This document shows positions 35,751 to 48,750 of a stretch of DNA of 64,000 nt, in pieces. Positions within the stretch are counted from its first letter, which is position 1. Every line of letters begins with the position of its first letter. The stretch spans positions 18,600,052-18,664,051 of the forward strand of contig NC_088776.1 in the NCBI RefSeq assembly GCF_954871325.1, read 5' to 3'. A model generated the notes under the pieces. The model made no database searches, was not told the DNA's origin, and saw only the letters and a program-made list of their open reading frames with translations. This DNA is from Gordionus sp. m RMFG-2023 (Eukaryota > Nematomorpha > Gordioida > Chordodea > Parachordodidae). The translations under genes and the position numbers were made by a program.

Positions 35751-36778
35751 ATATATATACAAATATTATATAACATGATTTATTACAAGTGGTCATAATA
35801 CAGATATTATACTTAGTTTAAAAAGAAAAAGGAAGAAAAAAATTACAAGGATGTCTATAGGTCTTAACTCATAATAGAAAGAGTAGAAACAGGGTGAGGT
35901 AATTCAAAAGCAATGCCGAGGCAAGGGGGAAGAAAGTGATTGTGGGTTTATCAGTTTTAAAGCAAGGATATTGTCTTATTTACCTTAAAAAGAAAAAGAA
36001 TTGTGTAAAGGAAATTTCTTGGGAATTCCGATAAAAGGAAAACATGTTTCCTAAGGGAGAGCCAATAGGAAAAAAATAAATAGATAAGATTATGAAAGAG
36101 TTTCCTAGGACTAATTTAATATAAAAGAAACCTAAATATTGGAAGAAAAGATGAGGCCACCTAAAAAAACTTCAAAAATAGATAAAAACAAATAAAAACG
36201 AAATGAAAAGAAAAGATAAAGATAATTTAATAAAGAAAAATAAAATAAAATATAATAAAATTTAAAACTGTATAGAGAAATATTTACCTCCATATCTCTG
36301 TGCACACTTGGAAACCGAGTTGACATAGACATTATAATGGAAAAAGATTTAAAATTTGAAAGGAAATAAAATACAGCTTGCTTATAAAAATAAAAGTAAA
36401 ACTTTACAAAATTTTTGTTTAAGAGAAGACTATGGAAAAGAAAATGATTAATAAAAATAATTAAGTAAAACAATAATAAGGGGAAAAAATTCAGGATGGG
36501 ATAACCTAATAACTTAGCAATAACCAAAATTATAAATGATACTAAGCTCTAAATAAATAAATACAAATATTAATAACAAGTTATATAAGACATTCCCAAA
36601 AAGCAAGAAAGAGAAAAATTTAAATGTTAAGAAAAGAGAGATCGATGGCGCCCAATATTAGAAAAAACTTTTATTTTAAGAGAAACAAAAAGAATTAATA
36701 TAACAGTGGCGCCTAGAAAGTTAAAAATATGAAATATTAAAAATAAAATTTTATTTATTAGTTATATTTTTAGCCAAA
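35751..36778. other. AT-rich spacer between two LINEs
   Basis: A-rich on the + strand, with no motif I recognise. The minus-strand open frame at 36132-36527 is Phe/Leu/Tyr-rich and looks like a product of base composition, not a gene. Confidence 0.45.
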
Positions 36779-39615
36779 ATAAAATTTTTTTTTTTCTCTT
36801 TAGCTTTCACCTTTTCTGGTGGTAAGCTCCTTCAACATCTCTCTCCACTTTATGTTATTCATACAATCACTTTTATCTATTTTATACTTCTTTATATTGG
36901 CTCTAACTTTATGGCCCCATTGAAGTTTTGGCCTTCCTCTTTTACGTTTGACCATCACTTTCAAACTTTCAACTTTATTTCCTATGTAGTTCATAGGCCT
37001 TCTCATTGTGTGCCCATACCACCTAAGTCTGTTTACCATTAACTTAGTCTTGGGCACTACCTTTAAACTATTTAGTATTCTTGTACTGTTCACTTTATCC
37101 TTTCTTGTTACCCCAGCAATCATCCTCAGCATTCTCATCTCCATAGTTTGTAGACTTCTCTCGTCTGATTCTTTGGTTGGCCATGTTTCCGAACTATATA
37201 GAATAGTTGGTTGTACTATGGAACTGTAAATTTTTCCCTTTAATTTGTGTGGGATTCTTTTGTCAAATAGCACTCCAGATAAAGATCTCCACTTTAACCA
37301 CCCTTGATTAATCTTACTCTTTATCTCTTTTTCTATTGTGCCGTTTGTTTGTATAGTGGAGCCCAAATATTTGCAGCTTTCAATTGCGGATATCTGCCAA
37401 TCATTTATATCAATACTCTCCGTTTCATCTCCTCCTATCACCATATACTCCGTCTTTTCTCTATTTACTTTTAATCCGTGCGTTTCTATAATATTTATCC
37501 AATTCACTAATCTTTCTTTCATTTCATCCTTGGATTCGGCAAGTATCACAATATCATCTGCAAATATCATATTCCACGGGACTGTTTGAGGTATAGACTG
37601 TGCTAATACATCTATTACTGTAATGAAGAGAAGTGGGCTGAGAGCCGACCCTTGATGAACTCCTTCGGCTATTGTGAAGCCTGCTGAAGTACCTGTTACG
37701 CTACGGACCATTGTTGTATGTCCCATATACATATCCTGTATTATTCTTATATATTTTTCGGGAACTTTTTTGTGGCGTAGCGCCCACCAGATAAGTTTTC
37801 TTGGGATTCTATCGAAGGCCTTTTCTAGATCGAGAAAGACCATGTGTAGCTTTTTGTTCTTTTCCCTGTATTTTTCACTCATTTGCCTAATTGCATGGAT
37901 AGCATCGGTTGTTGATCTTCCAGGCATAAAGCCAAACTGTGTCTCTCCTATTTCGATTATATCTCTTAATCTTTTTTCTATTATTTTTTCGTATAGTTTT
38001 AGAGTGTGACATTAGTTTTATGCCCCTGTAATTTTGACAATTGTGTGGATCCCCTTTATTTTTGAAGATAGGAACTAGATAGCTCTGCCTTCATTTTTGG
38101 GGAACCTCTTCATTTCCAAGTATTTTATTGTACAGATTTGTGAGGAGATGTATTCCATCATCTCCTAGTGCTTTAAGGCTTTCTATTGGAATATCGTCTG
38201 GACCCCTAGCTTTGTTGTTTTTCATATGCTTGAGGCATGTGATTATTTCTTGTTCTGTTATAGATTGTACAAGGTTTTGACAAGAGGAGTGTTCGTCGAG
38301 ATGCAATATGTGGGAATTAAAGTTGAGAAGCTCCTGAAAATATTCTTTCCTTCTATTCATTATTTCTTTTTCCTTTATTATCAATTTCCCATCTTTATTT
38401 TTGATTACTTTCGGAGCTCCGTTTATATCCCTAGAGTTCTTTTCTCGCTGTTTGGCTAATCTGTATATTTTATTTTGCCCTTCTTTGGTATGTAGATCTT
38501 CGTACATGTCACCGTATGCCATAGATTTGGCCCTAGCCACCGCCTTTGTAGCTAATCTCTTGGATTTTTTGTATCTTGACTTGTCATCTGCATTTTTGGA
38601 TTTGTACCATATTTTATAAAGGGCTTTTTTCTCCTGCATAGTGGTTTGTACCTCTTGATTCCACCACCATAGTTCTTTGTGTGATTTGTTGCCTCCTCTT
38701 GTCAAGCCTAGCGTCAATTTTGCAGTGTCTATTAATCTGGATGAAAGGTCTGTCCAGATTTTTTCACTGACTTGTGAGCAATTTATTGTTTCAATGTTTG
38801 CATTGATTGCAAAGGCATCTGTCATTGTTTTTAATTTGCCCCATTTGATGCATGGTTCCAGTTTTATCTTATTTTGAGTGGATTTATTTGAGATTTGTAA
38901 ATCCATGATTAGTAGCTTGTGTTGCGCGGCGATATCTTCTCCTGGGATGACTTTGCAGTCTATTACATCTTTTAATCTTCTGCGAGAGATTAGCATGTAA
39001 TCTATCTGTGTTTTCCTAGTACCACTTTCATATGTTATTAAATGACTGTCTTTTTTCCTATAGTAGGTGTTGGTTAAGGCAAGGTCGAAGGCTTGCGCAA
39101 ATTTCAGTACGTGCTCTCTTCATCATTTCTTTCTCCGTATCCAAAACCACCATGATGCCTTTTGTAGCTATCTCTTGCTTTCCCCACATGCGCATTTAAG
39201 TCACCACCAATTATGACTAGGTCATCCTTAGGGATTTCCATTACAGCTTCATCAAGGATAGCTCTAAAGTCATCTTTCTCTTCTTCCTTGCAACCCGTTT
39301 GAGGAGCATATACTGATAGGATGTGTAGTATTGATTGACCAATGCAGAGTTTTATCTTCATTAGTCTATCAGAGATCTTGTTGACTTCTACTACTGAAGA
39401 GGTTAGGTCTTGGCTGAGGATGATGCCGACACCGTTCCTATTGCTAACAAGTCCATTATAGTACAATTTATACCCATCTTCAATCATCAAAGTTTTCTGT
39501 CCTTTCCATTTCGTCTCTTGTATGCACGCTATATCAACTTTTCTCTTGCATTGATGCCAATTCTCTAGTTTTACCTTTAAGCGTCCCAATATTCAAACTT
39601 GCCAGTCATGTCTTC
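36779..39615 (-). mobile_element. RTE-like LINE, nearly full length, few breaks
   Basis: Endonuclease: SLNIGTLKGKTREL at the start (near 39600), then DIACIQETKWKG, RNGVGIIL, SVYAPQTG, IIGGDLNAHVG and GGFGYGERN (39589-39104), followed by QIDYMLI. 38996-38091 holds the linker and RT fingers (NNKARGPDDIPIESLKALG). 37927-36800 (375 residues) holds motif A FLDLEKAFDRIPRKLIWWAL, motif B GVHQGSALSPLLF, motif C FADDIVILAE, YLGSTIQTNG and the C-terminal RLRWYGHTMRRP with KRKRGRPKLQW. The stop codon is followed on the minus strand by a short A-tail (36798-36786). About four frame shifts interrupt it: one near the start, one or two near 39000-39100 and two in 37930-38095. It is the youngest LINE here by this measure, but not intact. 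Confidence 0.9.
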
Positions 39616-39870
39616 TTTGCTTTGACCTTTACTTTATTTTTCACAGGATGGAGGTCTACACTTTGCGCGTCGCATGGAGGGAACGCCCTAGCTTTCATAT
39701 TCATATTTCCATTTATTTCTGTCATTTTGTTTATTGGACAGGTATCCTTAGCACCCTGCTGTCCAGGCCTGTCGGTGACCGGGGTGTCATCTCTAAGCTC
39801 CGAAATTCATCATACCATATGTCTTTACACATCCGTCATCGAAGAAAAACTTTGAAAGTTTTTGTTCCTT
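39616..39870 (-). other. LINE 5' region or SINE body
   Basis: Between the tRNA-like sequence and the first endonuclease codons lies a GC-richer 250-bp stretch (words such as GACACCCCGGTCACC, GGCCTGGACAGCAGGG). It has no long frame of its own, and may be the LINE 5' untranslated region or the body of a SINE joined to it. Confidence 0.5.
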
Positions 39871-39945
39871 ACCAGGATTGAACCTGCGTCTTTGTTCATA
39901 CTCGTGTTTCAAATCGTACATCTTACCCATTAGGCCACCCCGGCC
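39871..39945 (-). ncRNA. tRNA-like sequence with Pol III A and B boxes (SINE head or LINE promoter)
   Basis: On the minus strand the sequence starts GGCCGGGGTGGCCTAATGGG, where TGGCCTAATGGG fits an A box, and ends with GCAGGTTCAATCCTGGT, where GGTTCAATCC fits a B box. The spacing is tRNA-like, but the T stem has a mismatch and no matching 3' acceptor strand follows, so it is not a working tRNA gene. It lies immediately upstream of a LINE read in the same direction. Confidence 0.6.
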
Positions 39946-40799
39946 AAAATAAAAATATATAAGAAAAATAATAATTTCATGAAAAAGTCGTTTGAATTAA
40001 AAGAAAAACATAAATAAAATTAATAAATAGACAAAATAAATAAGTAAAATAAAATAAGAGAAAAAAAATAAAATAAAAAGATCAGTATGGCTGCCAGTAA
40101 AACGAAAAAGGGCTATAGGGAAATAATGTATTATTACTATTGTTCTTTGGAGACTAACAGTAAAGAAATTAACTAAGATTCAGGAGAGGGGCATTATAAA
40201 GAGAAAGAGTAGGCCACGGAGAAAGGAGACTCACTAAGAACTATGTTTGTAATCTAGTAAGAAGTGATTTATCGTCAATAGAAATAGGTACCATATACGG
40301 TGAAATTTAGGAACCATATATGGGGAAAATATGGCAAGTACAGAATAGATATATCTTTTATACTACTAGAAACATATTTGGGCGGGAGTCATAAAAATAT
40401 TAGCGAGTGGGAAAAAGCTAATGGCAATTATAGGAAAAAATTTGTTGGGGAAATAGGCCTCTTTTTTTTAGGCATTATAAAAAGACTACTGTGATTATAT
40501 AACGTCAATCTGGTTAGGGAAATAGGCCTTTTATGGGACATTTTACCATGACTACTTTGAATATATTATATCAACTGTGAAATAACAAGCACATAAGGAT
40601 TTGGTTTGAATAATTAGTCATATACCATTTATGCTAGTAAGGTAAAAGTATATGAAAAAGGTAAAAAGCAGCAAAATTTAAATAAGATAGATGAAAGCAA
40701 AAAGTCGCATTTTACAAATCTTCTGTACGAGTTCTGTAGAAATGGTTTAATAATTTTCAAAAAAAAAAAAAATTAGCTCATACTATAAACTAGTAGAAG
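39946..40799. other. AT-rich intergenic, nothing firm
   Basis: A-rich DNA. A stretch near 40180-40225 (KEKE, SRPRRKETH in one frame) faintly resembles a LINE C-terminus, but it is too short to call. Confidence 0.35.
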
Positions 40800-43574
40800 C
40801 CCGTCAAAAATGACGGGGAATGAGATTTTTATTCATTTTTTACAATAAATGTCATGCCAAGTTCACAATATTAGGAAGCATCCAAGATCTTATAATTTTA
40901 AAAAAGTTTATCAAGCCCAGCTCAACCCTTAATAATTTGTTAAATAAAGATATTAAAGTATATTTTTTTACTTTTTCATTACCTGCCTTCCCAGAAAATA
41001 TCATGGTGGTAGAGAATTAAGACGCTACAAATTATACTGAAACATGGTGAAATATGGAAAATGTTAATATTATTCTAAAAACACGTAAGAGATGATTAAA
41101 ATATAAAATTAAAAATAAATATAATAAAATTTTAATGATGAAATATTTAAAATAAGACAATAATGATAAAACAAAATTCATAGATTAATTAGAAGATTAT
41201 TAGTAAAAAAAATTTAAGGATGTTGAAATACGATGAGTAGGATAAAGGGATGAAGTCGCACGTACATAGATATCAGTGGAAACCGAGATACGATAATTAT
41301 GAAGATTCGAGACATACAAATAATTATGAACCAAGATATAGAAACAATTATAATCCTAGAGTTTATGAAAATGATAGGGGGTATAATGGGCCAGGACCGT
41401 ATAATAATTTTACAAGATTTAACAATAAAAATAATTATAACTACAATAACTATAGATATAATAATAATGATAATTACAAATATAATGAAAATAATTATAG
41501 ATATTATAGACATCAGAACGAATTGAGATACATACCTAGATACAATAATAATCAGAACAATAATCAGTCATACAACAACTGATTTGACGTAAATAGAATG
41601 GATGATGATGACAAGGCAAATGATGATTACAAAGTTACGATATATCTTAATGATTTACCAATAGTCATGCAGATCAACACCGGGTCACGATTTTCGATAT
41701 TGCCGATTAATATTGCTAGAAAGATAGGAATCAAAGTCTTAAATAAATCGGATACGAATCTGACTGGCTATGATGGGAAAAGAATAGAGGCGCTAGGAAT
41801 TGTTAAAATAAAAGTGAGATATGAAGACAAAACTCAAAACTTAGATGCTTTTGTAGTCTAAAATGACAAAATCGCAATTCTGGGAAGGACGTGGATAAAA
41901 GTTTTTGGGAACATACTTAATAAAATTGTAAATATAATTGAGGAAAATAGAAAAGTAGATAGTAAAAATTATGAAGATACATATTACAATAAAAAGCATG
42001 AAAATTATAATTATAAATATCATAATAATAAAAACTTGAATAAAATTGAATTATGTAAATTAATACCAAATGTTAAAAAATAAATAAATTCTAATAAATT
42101 AGAAGAAATAAATTTGATAACAATTGAAGAAATAATAGTTATTAAAACAATAATGAAATAAAAATTGAAGAAAATAATAAAATAAAAAATTTTATAATTA
42201 ATAAAAAATTTATTGGAAAAGAAAATTAAAACAAAGGTGATATAATATCGTGATGTTGAAAGGGAGATTAGGAGTACGATATGAAGATCGTATGTTGAAA
42301 ATGGAAGGAGAAAGAGAAATTTTGTTATAAAGAACAAGTTAAAGAGAAATTATGATATAAAAAAATTGTTTAAATTGAAAAATAAAGGAGTAAAATTTAA
42401 AAATAAAAATAATTAAATAATAAATAAAAATTATAATATAAAATGAAACATCCAAATATTCTAATATTCTATATTCCATGATTCTTATGATTGATCTGAT
42501 AAATTATTTATTTCATTAACATTATTCCAAAATTATTTTATTTGAGATATATTGATCATAACATTGATAAAATGATAATAAATAACGAGATGAACAAGCT
42601 AATAAATAAAAATTATAATATAAAATGAAACATCCAAATATTCTAATATTCTATATTCCATGATTCTTATTCTTATGATTGATTCTGATAAATTATTTAT
42701 TCCATTAACATTATTCCAAAATTATTTTATTTGAGATATATTGATCATAACATTGATAAAATGATAATAAATAACGAGATGAACAAGCTAGTGTGAAGAT
42801 GATGTTCAAGCGAATGATTAGATGATAAGGATAACAAGCTAAAATTAATGAAAAGATATGACTGAGGCTAAACAACAACAAAATATCAAATGCAAATTCT
42901 ACAAAGGAGAAAATTTTTTTAGAGGTGGAAGAAGTGAACAAGTTCAAGTTCAAAATTCGAAAATTCAAAGTCAAGTTCAAGTTCAAAAATTCAAAGTCAA
43001 GTTCAAAAGCGAGAATATGACCTACGACATAGAAAATGATTGTTATAAATAAATAAAATTTTGTAAAAAAATATATATATAAAATTTTGAAAGAGAAATG
43101 GGATGATCAATACAAACAGCAAATCAACAAGCAATGTTCAACTAACGACGTTTCAACAATGATGTTCAACCAACGATGTTTCATGATGTTCGATAATCGA
43201 TTCAACTAACGATAATCAGATGGTCAAACAAACAATCTAAAGATATACGAACAAATGACTAATGGAGCAATTGAGAAACAAATGACTGGAAGTGACGATA
43301 AGAAACTGAGGAAAGAAGACATAAAAAAAAGGTGGAAGTGTTAATATATAATTTGAATATTTTTTACTTTGTAATGGCCTTTTGTATAAATCTTTTCTTT
43401 TTTTAATGACCTTTTAAATTGTATTAATTTTCGTAAAATAATAATATATATATATAGCTGTAAAAATTGTAAATATTTAGAGTATAGTAATTTTTATAAA
43501 ATTAAAAATAAATTAAATAAAGATATTAAAGTATATTTTTTTACTTTTTCATTACCTGCCTGCTCAGAAAATAT
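40800..43574 (+). mobile_element. LTR-retrotransposon fossil with a retropepsin-like region
   Basis: A broken, incomplete LTR-retrotransposon-like element, probably of the Ty3/gypsy type. The recognisable parts are an Asn/Tyr/Arg-rich low-complexity segment (41250-41582, like the basic end of a gag region) and, next to it, a retroviral-type aspartic protease region (about 41598-41915). No reverse transcriptase, RNase H or integrase was found. A 62-bp direct repeat at 40940-41001 and 43513-43574 differs at two positions and may be what is left of the terminal repeats; a purine-rich tract precedes 43337. Several breaks are visible and most of pol is absent. Moderate age is suggested by the two near-identical end segments. 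Confidence 0.6.
42421..42789. repeat. tandem duplication, two units of about 180-187 bp
   Basis: Unit 1 (42421-42600) and unit 2 (42603-42789) are nearly identical; unit 2 has an extra short CTTATTC-like insertion and a couple of substitutions. Both end GAGATGAACAAGCT. The duplication lies inside the LTR-element fossil and does not code. Confidence 0.9.
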
Positions 43575-44452
43575 TTGTAAAAGATATTCCCAAGTCAGGT
43601 GCAAGCTAATATTAATTTTGAGGTTTCAAGCCCAGTCCTACCCATTATAATTTTGAAAAATTTTTCCCGCCTCGGAGATAGTTAAATTTTTAATATCATG
43701 ACATGAACGGGAAATATCTGATTTACCATAGTCTAATAAAAAAAACATGTAAATTCCGTATTAAGGGAAACTGGGAAGGCCTGGGCAACCAATTATTAGA
43801 GAATCATGACAAATAAAATAAAAATAACCGACTTTTATACTTTTTTGTAATATGATCAATTAAAATTATATCTAAAAAATATGTTGTTTATTATATAGGG
43901 TTATTGTTATTTTTCAGATAAATTTAATGTATGTCTTGCATTTCTGAAATATTTGTCAAAGAATTTGATAAGGGATATATATTTTTTATGTTAAGTAAAA
44001 AAAAATGCTGTCTATTTAAATTACAAAAATGCCATTAAACACTAATGAAACTTATATGCAAATTATATATTTTTTAAGATATTTTTTTTTATTGACATAT
44101 AAATTTAGGATAATTTTTTTAAAAAATAATGATTTATTATGTATTTGATAAAATTAAGAGCAAATCCTTGTTGACATTTAAATTTTTGATGGAAAAAGCG
44201 ACAAAATAAATCTGGACGGTCGTCTGGAGAGGAAATAATTAATGTAATTTTATATCATTTAGGGTTGTAGATGAAAGTGATGACGGATTAACAAAGCAGT
44301 GTACAAAACACATTACGGCCTGATAAAGATGATATGCCTATGCCTTTGGGATACTGGTAAAAGAAGAACGCAAAACGATATTTCTGTCAATGTCAGCATT
44401 GGTATCCCCCTCTAAAATAGAATCATGAACAACAATGTTAACTCAACCATAA
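43575..44452. other. AT-rich intergenic, no gene
   Basis: Nothing recognised up to about 44230. From 44230 on, codon-like pieces appear (KNAKRYFCQCQHWY near 44360) that may be the beginning of the FLYWCH-like remnant. Confidence 0.35.
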
Positions 44453-44602
44453 AACGGTCGTAAGTATTGTTATAAAGGCCACGACAGAACTACTGCATAT
44501 ATTTCCAATAATAAAGTTGATGAAATTGGCCGTACTGTACATTCAAGTTTGAACATTCCTCTAAATATTCATGAAAGTTTCTCAGAGAATCGGATAAAGT
44601 AA
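44453..44602 (+). pseudogene. possible FLYWCH-type zinc-finger fragment
   Basis: An open stretch reads NGRKYCYKGHDRTTAYISNN, then VDEIGRTVHSSLNIPLN. The order Tyr-Cys, Lys-Gly, Arg, Thr-Ala-Tyr-Ile, later His, resembles the second half of FLYWCH fingers, which are common in MULE transposons. The expected WxC half may be the QCQHWY piece upstream in another frame. Weak call: it could be chance or another zinc-finger remnant. Confidence 0.3.
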
Positions 44603-46109
44603 TATTTATATTAACTCCTAGTGAAGTGAATGATAGTACAGAATTAAATGTTTATATTTGTTAAAAATTAGGCGGAGGCATAGGGATTGTGGTAGTGGTG
44701 ATAGTATAATTTGGAGAACTGGTTGAAAATAAAATAACATAGATATAAAACATAAGATAAAAAAAACCTCCAGATTAGTTCATTTCAAGCGTAGTTCTTT
44801 ATTATTTTGTCTACCAGTAATTCTAGAACGGGTAAGGCGTTTGTTTAATCGTCATTATTTTCTTTGCTTATCGTTAATAATAGATTCATCATGTTTTGTA
44901 GCAATGTGAGGGATTAGGGTTAGCCTAGACAAATAAAGAAATCAGGCAAAAATATAAATAAACTATTGTTGAAATTAAACAAACATTAAAATAATGTAAA
45001 ACTGGTAGATGGGTCAATATTAGATGCATATTTCTAGTAGTTGGAGGGCTATCATCAAAATAAATTTTTGGGGGACTTATCAAGCCTATTATGATATTTT
45101 AAAAGTTAAAAAATAACATGATGAATGTAATGTTATTAAGATTAAAATTAATTAATTGTAAGGTAATTAAAAAATAAGATTAAAAAAGGGGGGAAAAAGG
45201 AAGGTATAAATTATTATATTATAAAAAATAATAAAAATTAAATTAAAGGAATTGATAAGGTTTTGAGAAATAGTGGTTAATAGATAATAGAGATAGAAAG
45301 AAAAGAATGAGATAATAAAATTTAGTGATAAATAAATTCATTAAGGGAGGGGAAAAAAATAAAGAAAGAGATATTTAAGAATATTTCCTAAAGGAACAAG
45401 ATTTAATTTTTATTAATACTACTAAGCGGAGAATACTAGTTGACAAAATTAGCTCTAATAAGACCTATTCACCGGTATATAAAAAACTTATAGGGTTGGC
45501 AGTCATATTTTTACCACTCCATATATTGCAATTAAAAAGTGCATGATTACCCTTTATCTAAATGCCAATTTCGGAAAAATCAGATTTAAAAGTTTAACAA
45601 ATTAACTATTTGGAAAGTTAAAATTGGTGCTTTATAAAAAATTCCAGATTATTTTCGAATATTTGGTTATCTTCTTAATTATTGGTTATGAAAGAAAAAT
45701 ATGAGTATAAAAAATTGTAATGTAAGTACTGACAAAAATTGTATGTATGTTCAAAATAAATATACAAGTTGAGTATCTTGTAGAGATTTCATCAATGTGT
45801 AATTGATAATACGAGATGAAAATTGATAAGGTAATCTAAAAAATAAAGAAAGGATTAAGTGAAATAAAAAGTTTCATTCATATTTACAAAGTTGAGGGAA
45901 TATTGTTTTTATCAATTCAAAGACGATTTTTCAAATCTCTCAATCCATGTTAGGTATGTGTACACCATCTATTCTCGAAATTGCATTCATCTGTTTGTAT
46001 AAAATAAATAAATAAAATCAACAAATAAAAAAAAAAATACGTACCGATGACATGACGTCACGATGACGTAGTGAGGACATCGGAAAATTATAATATAGAT
46101 GTATAAAAT
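44603..46109. other. AT-rich intergenic, no gene
   Basis: Nothing supported. At 46040-46080 a cluster of GATGAC/GTCATC-type words (GACATGACGTCACGATGACG) forms a palindromic patch of unknown role. Confidence 0.35.
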
Positions 46110-46260
46110 ATATTAGTAAGGAAAAAAAAATATATTATAAAAAATTTTCTTTCTCTTTTATTTTTAAAAAAATAAACCTTTTTTTTGTTTGCTTCCCCAA
46201 TGCTTATTTTTTAAACGTAAAAATTAAATACATATGATTTTTTCCTTATTTAAAGTAATA
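46110..46260. repeat. fragment of the 28437 hAT family
   Basis: Shares order and orientation with 29690-29810: TCTTTTATTTTTAAAAAAAT, then TTTGCTTCCCCAATGCTTAT and TTTTTTAA. No end or TSD. Confidence 0.6.
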
Positions 46261-46631
46261 ATATGATTAGTTGTAACACATTTACATAATGTGAAAAAAC
46301 ATTCTTATGTGGTTAAATAACTTTTCGTTATTATTGTAAAAAATGTTTTGATATAATTTTAAAAAAAAATTATTAATAATTAAAGTTTTAAAGTTTTAAA
46401 ACTTTAATAAAGACTAACATCAAAGTTATGAAAATTTTTCAAAATTTCAAAAAGTTCGAATATAGTTTTTTAGTAACTCACTGAAACTCGGGAAAATTTT
46501 TAATATTATTTTTTTTTTAAATATTTATTATTTATTTTGTTTTAATATTATTTTTATCAAAAAATAATAAATATGCGATCGCACAAATTTTAAAATTTAA
46601 TATTTTTTAAAGTTATAACAATCTTAATGAA

Positions 46632-46799
46632 AATGGATATGATCATTGCTCGTTAAATCGCAGCAGAAACTTTAAAGAACCAAAAAATATATTGACTCAT
46701 GGTATTGAGCGTTTATGGAGGAATCTTAAGGCGAGCAAACCCAAAACTGGTAGAAAATCTTCCTCTCATTTATGTGAATATTCTTATTTTCGTAATATT
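46632..46799 (+). pseudogene. Merlin (IS1016/ISXO2-like) transposase C-terminal fragment
   Basis: One open frame reads YDHCSLNRSRNFKEPKN, THGIERLWRNLKASKPKTGR and HLCEYSYF. This matches the end of the IS1016-like catalytic domain found in Merlin transposons: the VNHSxNFVDP block, the THTIExLWxxLK block with the catalytic Glu, and the final LxEFxWR block. No other part of the transposase or terminal repeats could be placed, so it is a fragment. Confidence 0.7.
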
Positions 46800-48750
46800 A
46801 ATGTCAAATTTAAGTAAATTAATTAAAATTTTAAATGACATAAATTTATATAGAAGTATTTAAGTTTTTCTTTAAAATTTTATATATCTATATTATCAGT
46901 TTATATATTATTTATATTCAAATAAATTGCTTCTAAGTGAGCAAAAACTTACAAAACTAAAAAAACTTTCAAAACTTACAAAAACTTATAAAATATCAAA
47001 TTTAACTAATCCAATTTTAATTAATATACTTAATAGAACGAAAAAGATCTTAAATTTAAAAAAGTCGAATCATAAATAATGTTATCATAAATGCCAACAA
47101 AATGGACTACTTTTGTGGAAATAAGAACTAAATAAGATAAATGAAAGCAACGAGCTACAACATAATTACTGTAATAATATATATTTACGAAAACTACATA
47201 CAATACGAAGTTTAAAAATACCTAAGAATTAATAAAAGTCGCACCACTTTTAATAACAAAAGTATTATGAGGAAAGGAAATGAAAAACATTTTAGACCTA
47301 AAGAGAAATATTCAGTCAACTTAATATTTTTTGTGAAGCTAACATATTAAAAAAATTTAAAAAAACTAATAAACTATTTAATTTTAGCTAAATAAAATAT
47401 CTAAAGTAACTAGAAAATTAACCCATGTGAAACTAAAACCTTTAACATTTAATAAAATAAAATGTCTAACTATTTAATAAGTTATTTAATAAAAACTCTA
47501 AAATCTTCTAAATTTGACAAATATGAAGCTGAAAACATTTAAAATGTTATAATATATACTAATCCAATGTACTTATTTTATGAAGTTTAAAACATACCTT
47601 TAACAAGGTATTTATAATATATGAAATTTAAACCCACTTTAAAACCATTAAAAATATTAAGTAACTAAATATATTTGTTATATGTTGGTTAATCTACTAT
47701 AAACAGAAAAATTTACTATAACCAATTTAAGATCTAAGGGCAAAAAACAATAAAGTATATTAAGATATTTGTAATATGTTAATTAGATCTACTATAAAAC
47801 AGTTAAAGATATAAGGATAACAATAGAATACATTTAGGCAAACCTATTTTAAGTTACGGTAACAATTAAATATATAAAGGCAAAACCATTTTAAGTTACT
47901 AGAATATAACAAGGTAGACAAATTACTGACTAACATATTTCTTTATTAGTAATATATACTATTAGTACTTTTCAAAGAGAGGTTTATGCAGCATTTTGAT
48001 GAAACAAAAAGGAATATAAAATCAAAATATACCTGTTTTGAGAAGATTGAAAAAACAACCGCTAATTGAAATAGGTATTGAAATCAGATGGGGGGGGGGA
48101 GAAGTTTCAAACAATTTTGGCCTGTTTCAAAACTACATTACTGGTTATCATGTTTGATGTATTCTTTTTTAAAGGTTAGTGTCTTTGAAAGCAAGCATTG
48201 ACTCTCTTGATAAGCTGTGCAACATCCTGTCTTCAATTTATTTCCATAGCAAATTAGAAATTTTTTCAGATGCCGATGAAAAGTGACCAAAGTTTTAGTC
48301 TAAATTTAACAGTCGTTGATTTCAGCTTTTCTTCCTTTTCGAATATTAATCATTGGTTTTCCTTTGCCAAAATGAGAAATCAAATCGAGACATGACAATT
48401 AAATTTAAAAATCAATAATATAGTTGATTAGTTATGTTAAACTCGGCTAATTACAATTAAATTTGTTAATTTTCAATTAATAAATGATTATATTAATTTA
48501 ATTAGGGTTATATAATAATTTAAATAATAAAAGTCAATTAAGATTCAACTGTTAATGCTTGATATTAATATATTTATAACACAGAATATGATCGCAAGCT
48601 GACATAGTGAAAATATAATTTATATGTATTAATCTAATCTAATAATTAAAATAGTATTCATTTAATAAAAATTTAGATAGTCTTAATAATTTTTAAATAA
48701 TAAAATTAAATCTATATATTACTCAATAGAATTATAAAAGAAATTGTGCA
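46800..48750. other. very AT-rich intergenic, no gene
   Basis: Mostly A/T with repeats of simple words such as AACTTACAAAA and AAGTTACT. There is a G-tract near 48091-48099. No coding signal. Confidence 0.45.

Noticed and set aside
36132-36527. 131-codon minus-strand frame rich in Phe, Leu and Tyr
   Set aside because: It matches what a purine-rich + strand gives by chance; no motif, and it lies in a spacer between two LINEs.
38226-39881. Several + strand open frames over the LINE at 36779-39615
   Set aside because: They are antisense shadows of the endonuclease and reverse-transcriptase frames.
41214-41513. Ile-rich minus-strand frame
   Set aside because: It is the antisense of the Asn/Tyr-rich low-complexity segment in the LTR-element fossil.
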